Assembly: GCA_035570495.1 (NCBI GenBank)
Contig: DATMLO010000085.1
Coordinates: 1-17,297 of the forward strand
DNA length: 17,297 bases
Origin: DATARH01 sp035570495
GTDB lineage: Bacteria; Pseudomonadota; Alphaproteobacteria; ATCC43930; CGMCC-115725
Direction: 5' to 3'
In this document: positions 6,931 to 13,362 of the stretch, piece by piece
Position numbering within the stretch: position 1 is the first letter of the stretch
Layout: each line of letters starts with the position of its first letter
Translations under genes and position numbers: made by a program
Notes under the pieces: model-generated
What the model saw: the letters and a program-made list of their open reading frames with translations, nothing else
Databases searched by the model: none
What the model was told of the DNA's origin: nothing

Positions 6931-8008
6931 AATCATTAAGGCCGGTGGCCCGTGCGGTGGTGACCGTACCGAAGACCTCCGCATAGGCGATTTGCCGTTG
7001 GCTGGCGATATCCCAATAGAACGGGTCGATGAAATCGGCGGGCGACAGCACCATCACCGCACAGGACGACGGGCAGAAGATGATGTTCGTCAGCGCCGCG
7101 CCCTTCACCCCAATCACCGCTTCGGCGCCAGCAAAGCGGGCCACCTGCTCGGCGAAGCTCATCGTCTCTGGCATAATGACCTCAAACCCGTAGCGCTGGC
7201 ACAACGCCGCCAACTGGTCCTCGTTCTCGACGTTTCTAAAGGTCGACCCGCGGCGGGTGATAAACAGCCGCGAGCCCGTCGGCGACACGGCCGCGGCCGG
7301 CTGAAATCGCTGCCGCAGCATCTCCAGCCCAAGCGGCAGTTTGAACAGCGGCGGAACGTGCAGCGGCGTCACATAGAATAGCTGTTCGCACAGCAGCGCC
7401 TCATCGTCGCCGTGCAAGACCAGGGGTACGCCGGGCGCCAGCCGCTCGAAAATCGACGCGACGATCGCGCGCATCGCCGGCTGTTGGACGTCGCCGTGGA
7501 TGATCCGGTAGCCGCGCGGCAACGGAAGCGACGGCAACAGCGCCAGGATCGTCGCGTTATCGACCAGCCAATGGCCGAAATTTTTGTACCACGGTCGCTT
7601 GAGCAATAGCGCCGGGCCTTCCACGCGCCGCGTCACGGGCTTCGCGAGACTGAGCCCGCCGTCTTTCATAACGAAGCCGTCGGGAACGAGCCCGTGGTTG
7701 ACAAACTCCGCGACGCTTTCGTGGATCAGATGCGCGCCGGCAGTCAGTACCGCGCCCTGGCCGGCAATGACCGCAGCGTCGAGGCGCGCGACATATCGCG
7801 CCGGATAGTCATGCGACGCGTTGTCGAAGTAGCTGCGCAGCTGCTCTTGCAGCTCAGGTGCGACGGCGGCGAGATCAAGGAGCAGCGGAGCGCGCCGCTG
7901 GTATGAACCCGCCGGCGCAATCTCGGCGGCGATGCTGACGCGATCCGCCGAATGGTCGGCGTCGGCTAAGAGCGCGGAAAGCGGCTTGTCGGCGATCGGT
8001 CGATCCAT
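6872..8008 (-). CDS. Glycosyltransferase family 61 protein
   Basis: A 378-aa protein with the GT61 (formerly DUF563) layout. Visible signatures are NFGHWLVDNATILALLP (residues 143-159), RLFITRRGSTFRNVENED (247-264) and AVIGVKGAALTNIIFCP (297-313), which match the family FGHWLxD, R-x-x-x-x-R-x-x-x-N-E and GxxGAxLTNxxF motifs. Such enzymes transfer sugars from nucleotide donors to glycans, in bacteria usually surface polysaccharide. No signal peptide or membrane helix is seen, so it is probably cytoplasmic. The ATG at 8008 lacks a good Shine-Dalgarno sequence; a TAGAAT box on the minus strand at 8063-8068 could be a -10 element, but no convincing -35 was found. The gene converges with and overlaps the DUF1194 gene by 59 bp. 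No other polysaccharide gene is nearby, so acceptor and product are unknown. Confidence 0.83.
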   Translation of the reverse strand: MDRPIADKPLSALLADADHSADRVSIAAEIAPAGSYQRRAPLLLDLAAVAPELQEQLRSYFDNASHDYPARYVARLDAAVIAGQGAVLTAGAHLIHESVAEFVNHGLVPDGFVMKDGGLSLAKPVTRRVEGPALLLKRPWYKNFGHWLVDNATILALLPSLPLPRGYRIIHGDVQQPAMRAIVASIFERLAPGVPLVLHGDDEALLCEQLFYVTPLHVPPLFKLPLGLEMLRQRFQPAAAVSPTGSRLFITRRGSTFRNVENEDQLAALCQRYGFEVIMPETMSFAEQVARFAGAEAVIGVKGAALTNIIFCPSSCAVMVLSPADFIDPFYWDIASQRQIAYAEVFGTVTTARATGLNDFIVPVEKVQHALETMLPKP

Positions 8009-8210
8009 CTGCAGCGCCCGTACCCAATGCTCGGGCCGCTAGCGCCACCCGGACCTGGCCTTATTCTATCCGATGATCGCGTGCCGCCACCCACCGCGAC
8101 CGACCTGGGACGCCGAATGGGCATTTTCAACGAAAAATTACGCGCGCCTACACGCGCCGGAGGCAGAGCAATCGCAGGCTAACAGCAGGGAGATTCGCGA
8201 CAGGCCAGCT

Positions 8211-8381
8211 TCAGGCCTCTATCTGTACAAACCCTGATAGGTCTTCGAGACGGGCGGCCTCGGCCTCGAGGTCTTCGGCGGTGCGGATGCGCGCGTCGCC
8301 GATCGCCGGGTTGCCGGTCCGCTCGGCATATTCCCGATACCACGACGCAAGCTCACGCAATCTTTCCGGCTGATGACCCAA
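8211..8381 (-). CDS. Small conserved hypothetical protein with TTG start (56 aa)
   Basis: A 56-aa reading frame with no ATG; the TTG at 8381 is preceded by GGAGGAAACC, an ideal ribosome site with correct spacing. The product starts MGHQPERLRELASWYREYAE, continues RTGNPAIGDARIRTAEDLEA and ends EAARLEDLSGFVQIEA. I recall small alphaproteobacterial hypothetical proteins with the same pattern (PERLR-x-L-x-x-WYRE-x-AER-x-GNP-x-I-x-x-AR-x-x-TAEDLE). Predicted structure is two amphipathic helices joined by a GNP turn; no membrane segment or metal motif. It begins 75 bp downstream of the PAS gene stop on the same strand and may be co-transcribed with it. Function unknown. Coding evidence is the ribosome site, the family-like pattern and a frame that is clean between start and stop. 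Confidence 0.7.
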   Translation of the reverse strand: MGHQPERLRELASWYREYAERTGNPAIGDARIRTAEDLEAEAARLEDLSGFVQIEA

Positions 8382-8456
8382 GGTTTCCTCCGCCGCATTG
8401 GCTCGCGGCGAGGTTGGGCGAAACTGGTTAATTTGCCATGAAGCCGGACCTCCGGG

Positions 8457-9017
8457 TCAGGACAACCGGCCCCTCGCGTCGAAGGCGATCGAGACGCCCA
8501 TGATCTTGTCGACGAATTTCCCGTCGGCGGCGAGTGGCACCATCAGGCTTTCGACGGTCGTAAACTCGGGGGCGCGGGTCCAGCGCGGCGCGCCGCGACG
8601 CCAAGTCGGCTGCCGCTGCTCGGCGACAAGGCGCAAGCGGTCGCGCGAGCGCGGGTCGCTGGCGCTCAGCGGGTGGACCTCGTCGAGCCATCGGCCGGTG
8701 ACTTCCTGACCGAGCGAACGCACCACGGCGCTGCCGCACACGCGAAGGCGATAGCGCAGCGGGTCGCGGTGGATATCGAGCAGCCACAGCCGCGACAGCC
8801 AGGCGGCCATCTTTTCCGGCGCGATATGCTGCCGCCCCGGCAGGCCCCCCGGCGGCGCGGTGGACAGCCAGTAGTCGTAGCACTGCTGAACCAGCGGATG
8901 CCAAAAGCTACGATCGTCGGGGATGCGATGACCGGTCCATTCGCCGTAATCGGCGGCGGCCTCGGCCTTATCATCGATTACACTGTTAAATTGTAATTTA
9001 ATCGCTTGATACGCCAT
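8457..9017 (-). CDS. PAS_5-type PAS domain protein
   Basis: A 186-aa protein from the ATG at 9017. The PAS_5 pattern runs from about residue 40: HPLVQQCYDYWLSTAPPGGL, PGRQHIAPEKMAAWLSRLWL, LDIHRDPLRYRLRVCGSAVV, then RSLGQEVTGRWLDEVHPL, and a final strand LMVPLAADGKFVDKIMGV. The family is common in alphaproteobacteria, usually as single-domain proteins of 150-220 aa, and its ligand is unknown. No output domain (kinase, GGDEF or HTH) is attached, so it is probably a sensor or adaptor. Start choice is uncertain: a TTG at 9041 would add eight residues but would run through a palindrome, and the first 20 or so residues are encoded by unusually AT-rich DNA. It diverges from the hydrolase at 9126; the small protein at 8211-8381 follows downstream. 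Confidence 0.8.
   Translation of the reverse strand: MAYQAIKLQFNSVIDDKAEAAADYGEWTGHRIPDDRSFWHPLVQQCYDYWLSTAPPGGLPGRQHIAPEKMAAWLSRLWLLDIHRDPLRYRLRVCGSAVVRSLGQEVTGRWLDEVHPLSASDPRSRDRLRLVAEQRQPTWRRGAPRWTRAPEFTTVESLMVPLAADGKFVDKIMGVSIAFDARGRLS
8986..9001. repeat. AT-rich 7-bp-arm palindrome in the 5' end of the PAS gene
   Basis: TTAAATT (8986-8992) and AATTTAA (8995-9001) are exact reverse complements separated by GT. In a genome of high GC this all-A/T symmetry is unlikely by chance at a given site. It lies about 16 bases inside the assigned PAS start, so it may be an operator for the divergent pair, or a sign that translation really starts further downstream. Role inferred. Confidence 0.45.
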
Positions 9018-9036
9018 GATGTTGAAATTCTGCGCC

Positions 9037-9049
9037 GCCAATTATTGGC
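9037..9049. promoter_or_regulatory. 13-bp palindrome GCCAATTATTGGC in the divergent PAS / hydrolase region
   Basis: GCCAAT and ATTGGC flank a single T. The site is 20 bases upstream of the PAS ATG and 77 bases upstream of the hydrolase ATG, a good position for an operator or an activator site shared by both genes. A TTGGCA at 9045-9050 could serve as a -35-like element for the hydrolase, but no matching -10 at standard spacing was found. The symmetry is seen; regulator identity is unknown. Confidence 0.45.
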
Positions 9050-9125
9050 AAATCCTTACCTAACGGGCGCCATGCTTGGCATTAATCACGATGCCGTGCA
9101 CCCTGTCGCCGACAGGAGAATTCGC

Positions 9126-9980
9126 ATGCCCAACGATGTCGCCATTACCGCCACCCACGAGGTCGAAATCCGCGATCTCGAATACCGCGGGAGCGACGAT
9201 GGGCCGCTCCTCGCGCGGCTTTATAAACCCAAGGGAAGCGGCCCGTTTCCAGCGCTTATCGAGGTACATGGCGGAGCCTGGGCGTCGGGTGATCGGCTCA
9301 ACAACGCGCCACTCGACGAAGCCCTCGCGAAGAGTGGGATCGTGGTGCTGGCGATCGACTTCCGGATGCCGCCAGAACATCGCTATCCGGCCTCGATCGC
9401 CGACATCCATTACGCGACGCGCTGGCTCAAGGCGCACGCGCAGGAGTTCGGCAGCCGCGCCGATCTGGAGGCGGGGCTCGGCACCTCAAGCGGCGCGCAT
9501 CAATTGCTGCTTTCGGCGCTCAAGCCGAGCGACAAGCGATATGCCGCGCTGCCGCTCGCGGAGGCGCCAGGGGTCGATGCGAGCCTGCCCTATCTGGTGC
9601 TGTGCTGGCCGATCTCCGACCCGTTGGCGCGCTATCGGATGGTCAAGGAAAAAGACCGCACGCCGCTGATCCAGTCACACGACGCCTATTGGAATTCGGA
9701 AGCCGAGATGGCGGAGGGCAACCCGCAGCGCATCGTCGAGGCAGGCGAGGCGGCGAGCCTGCCACCGGCGATCCTGCTGCAGGGCACCGGCGACGACAAC
9801 GTCACCCCCGATATGGCGGACAAGTTCACCGCCGCCTGGCGCGCCAAGGGCGGCACGATCGAGCTGCACAAATTCGACGGCCAGCCGCATACCTTTGTGA
9901 TGCGCGACCCTACGTCCGACGCCTCACGCCTTGCCTGCGAGCTGGCGCGCGATTTCGTGAAGAAGCACGCTAAAATCTAG
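9126..9980 (+). CDS. Alpha/beta hydrolase (HSL-like esterase/lipase family)
   Basis: A 284-aa hydrolase. The frame is open from a TTG at 9006, but the ATG at 9126 is chosen because GGAG lies seven bases upstream, and because the longer form would cross the divergent promoter region. Family marks: oxyanion-hole HGG in LIEVHGGAWASGDR (48-50), the YPASIADIHYATRWL helix (87-101), the nucleophile elbow G-T-S-S-G (119-123, Ser121), the acid in LLQGTGDDNVTP (D223 likely), and H255 in GQPHTFV. The catalytic triad is therefore complete. HSL-like enzymes cleave short-chain or bulky esters in the cytoplasm; no signal peptide is seen. The stop codon shares the palindrome CTAG (9977-9980) with the convergent amidohydrolase. 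The nearby amidohydrolase and amidase suggest small-molecule catabolism, but the substrate is unknown. Confidence 0.87.
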   Translation: MPNDVAITATHEVEIRDLEYRGSDDGPLLARLYKPKGSGPFPALIEVHGGAWASGDRLNNAPLDEALAKSGIVVLAIDFRMPPEHRYPASIADIHYATRWLKAHAQEFGSRADLEAGLGTSSGAHQLLLSALKPSDKRYAALPLAEAPGVDASLPYLVLCWPISDPLARYRMVKEKDRTPLIQSHDAYWNSEAEMAEGNPQRIVEAGEAASLPPAILLQGTGDDNVTPDMADKFTAAWRAKGGTIELHKFDGQPHTFVMRDPTSDASRLACELARDFVKKHAKI

Positions 9981-11212
9981 CGCGCCGGCATCCGGTTTGC
10001 CGCGGCCACACCGTCCTTCAAGACGAGCGCGATATTCTTCGCGTCGCCCAACACCGCGATATCGGCGAGCGGGTCGCCGTTGACGACGACAAGGTCGGCG
10101 AGCTTACCCTTCTCGACCGTGCCGAGCTCGGCTTCCTTGCCGCAGCATTCCGCCGCCCATGACGTGCCGGCCTGGATCGCCTGCATCGGCGTCAGCCCGG
10201 CATCGACCATGCAGCGCAGCTCGCCGGCATTGGCCGGGTGACCATGCCCGCCGGCGTCGGTGCCGGCGACGACTTTGACCCCCGCCGCCAGCGCCTTCTT
10301 GATCGCGACGACGTGGTGCTCGTAGAGGTGCTGCGCCCGCTCGCGGACATGCGGCTGTGGCGATTTGCGATGATATTCGTAGACCAGCAGCGTCGGCACG
10401 AAGACGATGCCGCGCTTGGCCATCAGCTCCAGATGGCGCGGGTCCTCGTCGAGATAGCAGCCGTGCTCAATCGAATCGACGCCGGCCTCGATCGCGATGT
10501 CGAGCCCGCGCCCGCCGAGCGCATGGCACATCACCCGGCGATCGAGCGCGTGCGCCTCGTCGACCAGCGCCTGCATCTCGTCGAGGTTGAAGGCGCTGTC
10601 ACGCGGGCCGTGACCGGGGCGCGAGCTGGCGCCGCCGGTTGTCGCGCATTTGATGACGTCGGCGCCGGCGCGGACCATCTTGCGCACCATCGGCCGCACA
10701 TCGGCGAGCGTCTCGGCGACGCCGCTCGGCAGCAGCGGATCGCCCGGCACGCAGCAACAATCACCCGATGGAGCCATGCGATCGCCGATGCCGCCGATCG
10801 GCGAGATGATCGAGATCGAGATGAGGAGACGCGGGCCGACGGTCAGCCCCTCGTCGATCGCCCGCTTAAACCCGGCATCGAGCCCGCCAGCATCGCGGAT
10901 CAGCGTGTAGCCGGCTTCGAGCGTCTGGCGCAGCACCGCGGCGGTGCGCAGATGGCGCGTGCTTTCCGGCTCGTCGATCCCCCAGCGGTGCGCCAAATCA
11001 TAGCGATGGTTCGCCATGTGATCGTGGCAATCGATGAGTCCGGGCAGCACCGTCATGCCGGCGCAGTTCACAATTTCGGCATCGGCCGCGAAATCGGACG
11101 CATTCGCCGTGGTTATCTCGTTGATTCTATTATCGCGAATGAAGATCGTCGCGTCGTTGACCGGAGCCGCGCCGGTTCCGTCAATCAGCCGCGCGTTTTT
11201 GAGGATTTTCAT
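9977..11212 (-). CDS. Metal-dependent amidohydrolase (imidazolonepropionase-like / Xaa-Pro dipeptidase-like subgroup)
   Basis: A 411-aa member of the amidohydrolase superfamily. All ligands of a binuclear metal site are visible: H63 and H65 in LPGLIDCHDHM, K188 in ADVIKCATTGGAS (the position of the carboxylated bridging lysine), H230 in RRVMCHALGG, H250 in SIEHGCYLD, and D319 in VVAGTDAGGHGH. The N- and C-terminal strands (ILKNARLIDGTG and KGKLADLVVVNGDPL) form the typical small beta-sandwich. The subgroup hydrolyses amide bonds such as N-acyl or prolyl dipeptides; the natural substrate is not deducible. A run of three cysteines lies at 152-154 (SGDCCCVPGD). The ATG at 11212 has GGAG seven bases upstream. 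It diverges from the DUF2846-like gene with a 42-bp gap and converges with the hydrolase, sharing CTAG for the two stops. Cytoplasmic, no signal peptide. Confidence 0.88.
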   Translation of the reverse strand: MKILKNARLIDGTGAAPVNDATIFIRDNRINEITTANASDFAADAEIVNCAGMTVLPGLIDCHDHMANHRYDLAHRWGIDEPESTRHLRTAAVLRQTLEAGYTLIRDAGGLDAGFKRAIDEGLTVGPRLLISISIISPIGGIGDRMAPSGDCCCVPGDPLLPSGVAETLADVRPMVRKMVRAGADVIKCATTGGASSRPGHGPRDSAFNLDEMQALVDEAHALDRRVMCHALGGRGLDIAIEAGVDSIEHGCYLDEDPRHLELMAKRGIVFVPTLLVYEYHRKSPQPHVRERAQHLYEHHVVAIKKALAAGVKVVAGTDAGGHGHPANAGELRCMVDAGLTPMQAIQAGTSWAAECCGKEAELGTVEKGKLADLVVVNGDPLADIAVLGDAKNIALVLKDGVAAANRMPAR

Positions 11213-11254
11213 CGCCCGTCTCCGACCCCATCTGCGACCTAGGAGGATGGTGAC

Positions 11255-11725
11255 ATGAAATCATCTCTTTCGGTACGGCAAGCAATCGGCGCCGTCGCGC
11301 TGGCCTTAATGGTGCTTTCCGGCTTTGCCGCCCCCGCGGTTGCCGCGAACCCTGACCAGGCTCCCCCAGTCGCGCCCGGTCAGTCGCGGGTCTGGTTCGT
11401 GCGCCAGCTGCTTCCCGGGTCGATCATGACCCCGCCAACCGTCTATGTGAACGGCGCGCCGATCGCGCGCAGCGCCCAGGGCACGGTCTTCTACCGCGAT
11501 TTCGCACCGGGCCGGTATGCGTTCACGGTGGAGAACTGCCTGTCGCAAACCAATACCGGGCAGACGATGACGCTGCAGCCCAACACGCAATACGCCATCA
11601 ACGTGACCCAGGACGATAACGGCGCCTGGAGCTGCTTTCCGGAGCAGGTTTCGTACCTGCGGCAGCTGCAGCCGCAGCAGGTGCCGTATTACTTCACGCC
11701 GGTGACCTACATGGGCGCGATGTAG
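11255..11725 (+). CDS. Exported DUF2846-like protein
   Basis: A 156-aa protein with a signal peptide: KSSLSVRQ, then the hydrophobic AIGAVALALMVLSGFAAPAV, with cleavage likely after AVA or VAA (residues 30-31). No lipobox cysteine follows, so it is predicted soluble in the periplasm rather than a lipoprotein. The mature part has the DUF2846-like beta pattern: SRVWFVRQLLPG (44-55), PPTVYVNGAPIARSAQGTVF (60-79), FAPGRYAFTVENC (83-95), and TQYAINVTQ (111-119). Two cysteines, C95 and C127, could form a disulfide. The tail is Gln/Pro/Tyr rich (LQPQQVPYYFTPVTYMGAM). An AGGAGG eight bases before the ATG at 11255 makes the start firm. It is divergent from the amidohydrolase and convergent with the amidase, with stops 7 bp apart. 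Function unknown; the family assignment is by eye. Confidence 0.78.
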   Translation: MKSSLSVRQAIGAVALALMVLSGFAAPAVAANPDQAPPVAPGQSRVWFVRQLLPGSIMTPPTVYVNGAPIARSAQGTVFYRDFAPGRYAFTVENCLSQTNTGQTMTLQPNTQYAINVTQDDNGAWSCFPEQVSYLRQLQPQQVPYYFTPVTYMGAM

Positions 11726-11732
11726 CGCGCGA

Positions 11733-13121
11733 TTACAGCGACGGCCGGCGGCCGCGCCACGGGGTCGCCCGCTCGTAGGCGTCGGCCGCGCGCAGAACGG
11801 TCGCGTCGTCAAAACGCTTGCCGACGATCTGGAACGACAGCGGCAGACCAGCTTCAGTAAAGCCGCAGCAGACCGACATCGCCGGGCTGCCGGTGACGTT
11901 AAACGGCATGGTCAGCGACGGGCGCTCCATGATCGCGAATTTCGGCACCTCGTCGATCTGGGGCGCCTCGGTCGGCGCGGCGGCGGTCATCACCAGGTCG
12001 AGGCTCGCCATCGCCCGGTCGAGCTCGTCGACCATCTCGCGGCGGCGGCGCGTCGCTTGCACATAATCGGATGCCGTCCACAACCCGGCGAGCGCCATGC
12101 GGTCACGGAACGCCTCGCCGAAATCGGTGAAGCGCGTGCGCAGGTTGGCCTCGTGGATCGCATAGGCCTCTGCCATCATGATCATGATGCCGGGCGCGGC
12201 CCATTCGGCGAGCGGCGAGACGGTGATCTCGCGCACCGATGCGCCCATGGCCTCGTATTGTTTCGCGGCGGCATCGATCGCGTCATGGGTCGCCGCGTTG
12301 GCCTCGTTGTCCGTTGTATAGAAATGCCGGATAAGCCCGATCCGGAGACCCTTGACGTCGCCGGTCAGCGCCTTGCGGAAATCCGGGATGGCAACCTTGG
12401 CGCTCGCCGGATCGGCTGGGTCGTGACCCGCCATCGCCTGCAGCATGATGGCGCAATCCTCAGCGGTCCAAGCCATTGGCCCGGCATGGTCGAGTGAAAA
12501 GGCGAGCGGCAGGATGCCGGCGCGGCTGCAGAGGCCATAGGTCGGCTTGATCCCGGCAATGCCGCAATAGGCGCCGGGACCGCGGATCGAGCCGCCGGTA
12601 TCGCTGCCGGTGCCGCCGAGCACCAGCCCGGCCGGCACGGCAGCGCCGGTGCCGCTCGACGAGCCGCCGGTGAAACGCGTCGTGTCCCACGGGTTGCGCG
12701 CCGGCGGCCAGGGCAGATCGAAGCTCGGCCCGCCAAGCGCGAACTCATGCGTCGCGAGCTTGCCCATGACCACACCACCGGCACCCTTTAGCTTCGTGAC
12801 GGTAAAGGCGTCGGCCTTCGGCACATGGTCCTGCATGACCTTGGAATGGCCGGTCGTGGGGATGCCCGCGGTCTCGTAGATGTCCTTGAGGCCGATCGGG
12901 ATGCCGTGCAGCGGGCCCTTGTAGCGCCCGGCCATGATCTCGCTCTCGGCGGTGCGCGCGGCGGCATGCGCCTCGTCGGGCAGCACGCGGATAAAGGCAT
13001 GCAGCTGGCCGTTGAGCTTCTCGATGCGCTGGAGGCGGCTTTGCGTGAGCTCGACGGGCGACACCTCCTTCTTCTCGATGAGCTTTGCCGCCTCGGCGAT
13101 GGTGAGAAAATCGGGGATCAT
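11733..13121 (-). CDS. Amidase-signature family amidase (GatA-like)
   Basis: A 462-aa enzyme with a complete Ser-cisSer-Lys triad: K79 in GIPIGLKDIYETAG, S154 in FTGGSSSGTGAAVPAG, and S178 in GTGSDTGGSIRGPGAYCG. The numbers coincide with those I recall for bacterial GatA. Fold-wide motifs also fit, for example VVMGKLATHEFALGG (117-131) and GIKPTYGLCSRAG (190-202). Enzymes of this signature hydrolyse a broad range of amides, releasing ammonia; a glutaminyl-tRNA role is less likely because no gatB lies nearby. The ATG at 13121 is chosen over a longer open frame because GGGGAG lies seven bases upstream and the sequence MIPDFLTIAEAAKLIEKKEV is a normal amidase start. That ribosome site is made of the last codons of the small GatC-like gene (GGG GAG TAA), so the two are translationally coupled, 4 bases apart. 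Confidence 0.9.
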   Translation of the reverse strand: MIPDFLTIAEAAKLIEKKEVSPVELTQSRLQRIEKLNGQLHAFIRVLPDEAHAAARTAESEIMAGRYKGPLHGIPIGLKDIYETAGIPTTGHSKVMQDHVPKADAFTVTKLKGAGGVVMGKLATHEFALGGPSFDLPWPPARNPWDTTRFTGGSSSGTGAAVPAGLVLGGTGSDTGGSIRGPGAYCGIAGIKPTYGLCSRAGILPLAFSLDHAGPMAWTAEDCAIMLQAMAGHDPADPASAKVAIPDFRKALTGDVKGLRIGLIRHFYTTDNEANAATHDAIDAAAKQYEAMGASVREITVSPLAEWAAPGIMIMMAEAYAIHEANLRTRFTDFGEAFRDRMALAGLWTASDYVQATRRRREMVDELDRAMASLDLVMTAAAPTEAPQIDEVPKFAIMERPSLTMPFNVTGSPAMSVCCGFTEAGLPLSFQIVGKRFDDATVLRAADAYERATPWRGRRPSL

Positions 13122-13125
13122 CGCC

Positions 13126-13314
13126 TTACTCCCCCTTTGAATTTGGCGGGAAGGCAGGCGTATGCGCCGGCTCGGCGCCGACCCAGCGCGGCTTTTTGAC
13201 GAGACGCGCCATCTCCTCGATATAGCGCGAGGCGCCGACCAGCTCGTCGCGCTCCTTTTCCGGCACATCGAGGCCCAAGCGGACCATCGCGGCATCGATC
13301 TCCTGTCGGGTCAT
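13126..13314 (-). CDS. Small GatC-like protein upstream of the amidase (62 aa)
   Basis: A 62-aa product beginning MTRQEIDAAMVRLGLDVPEK, with helix DELVGASRYIEEMARLVKK (23-41) and tail GAEPAHTPAFPP (46-57). The arrangement (A-x-x-x-L-x-L, then acidic residues, I-x-E-M, then G-x-EP-x-x-x-x-x-F) resembles a shortened GatC, the about 95-aa partner of GatA that wraps around the amidase subunit. The gene directly precedes the amidase with its stop 4 bases before the amidase ATG. GGAGGG seven bases before the ATG at 13314 supports this start; the longer form from 13350 would be translated from a dispersed repeat. I infer that it is an accessory subunit or chaperone of the amidase. Other reading: an unrelated hypothetical protein fixed in this operon position. 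Confidence 0.7.
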   Translation of the reverse strand: MTRQEIDAAMVRLGLDVPEKERDELVGASRYIEEMARLVKKPRWVGAEPAHTPAFPPNSKGE

Positions 13315-13325
13315 CGCACACCCTC

Positions 13326-13355
13326 CGTCATTGCGAGCGGAACGAAGCAATCTCG
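13326..13355. repeat. Dispersed intergenic repeat of the CGTCATTGCGAGCG...AAGCAATC type
   Basis: The stretch starts CGTCATTGCGAGCG and ends GAAGCAATCTCG, with ATTGC (13330-13334) and GCAAT (13347-13351) forming a short stem. This matches a small interspersed repeat I know from many alphaproteobacterial genomes, whose spurious translation reads VIASGTKQSR or a variant. It occupies the 48-bp gap between the FadB-type gene and the GatC-like gene, directly next to the latter's ribosome site. Only one copy is seen here. Confidence 0.7.
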
Positions 13356-13362
13356 ATGCCGA

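Noticed and set aside
8009..8210. 202-bp gap between the GT61 and small genes
   Set aside because: Only a weak TAGAAT -10-like box was found; no ORF, RNA gene or strong repeat could be supported.
8202..8218. AGGCC / GGCCT hairpin at the end of the small TTG-start gene
   Set aside because: Only five base pairs, includes the stop codon in the loop, and has no T tract, so not a convincing terminator.
9006..9125. 40-residue N-terminal extension of the alpha/beta hydrolase
   Set aside because: Starts from TTG without a ribosome site and would overlap the divergent PAS gene; the ATG at 9126 has GGAG at correct spacing.
10238..11242. A 334-codon plus-strand frame antisense to the amidohydrolase
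   Set aside because: Composition typical of an antisense shadow, while the minus strand encodes a complete metal site.
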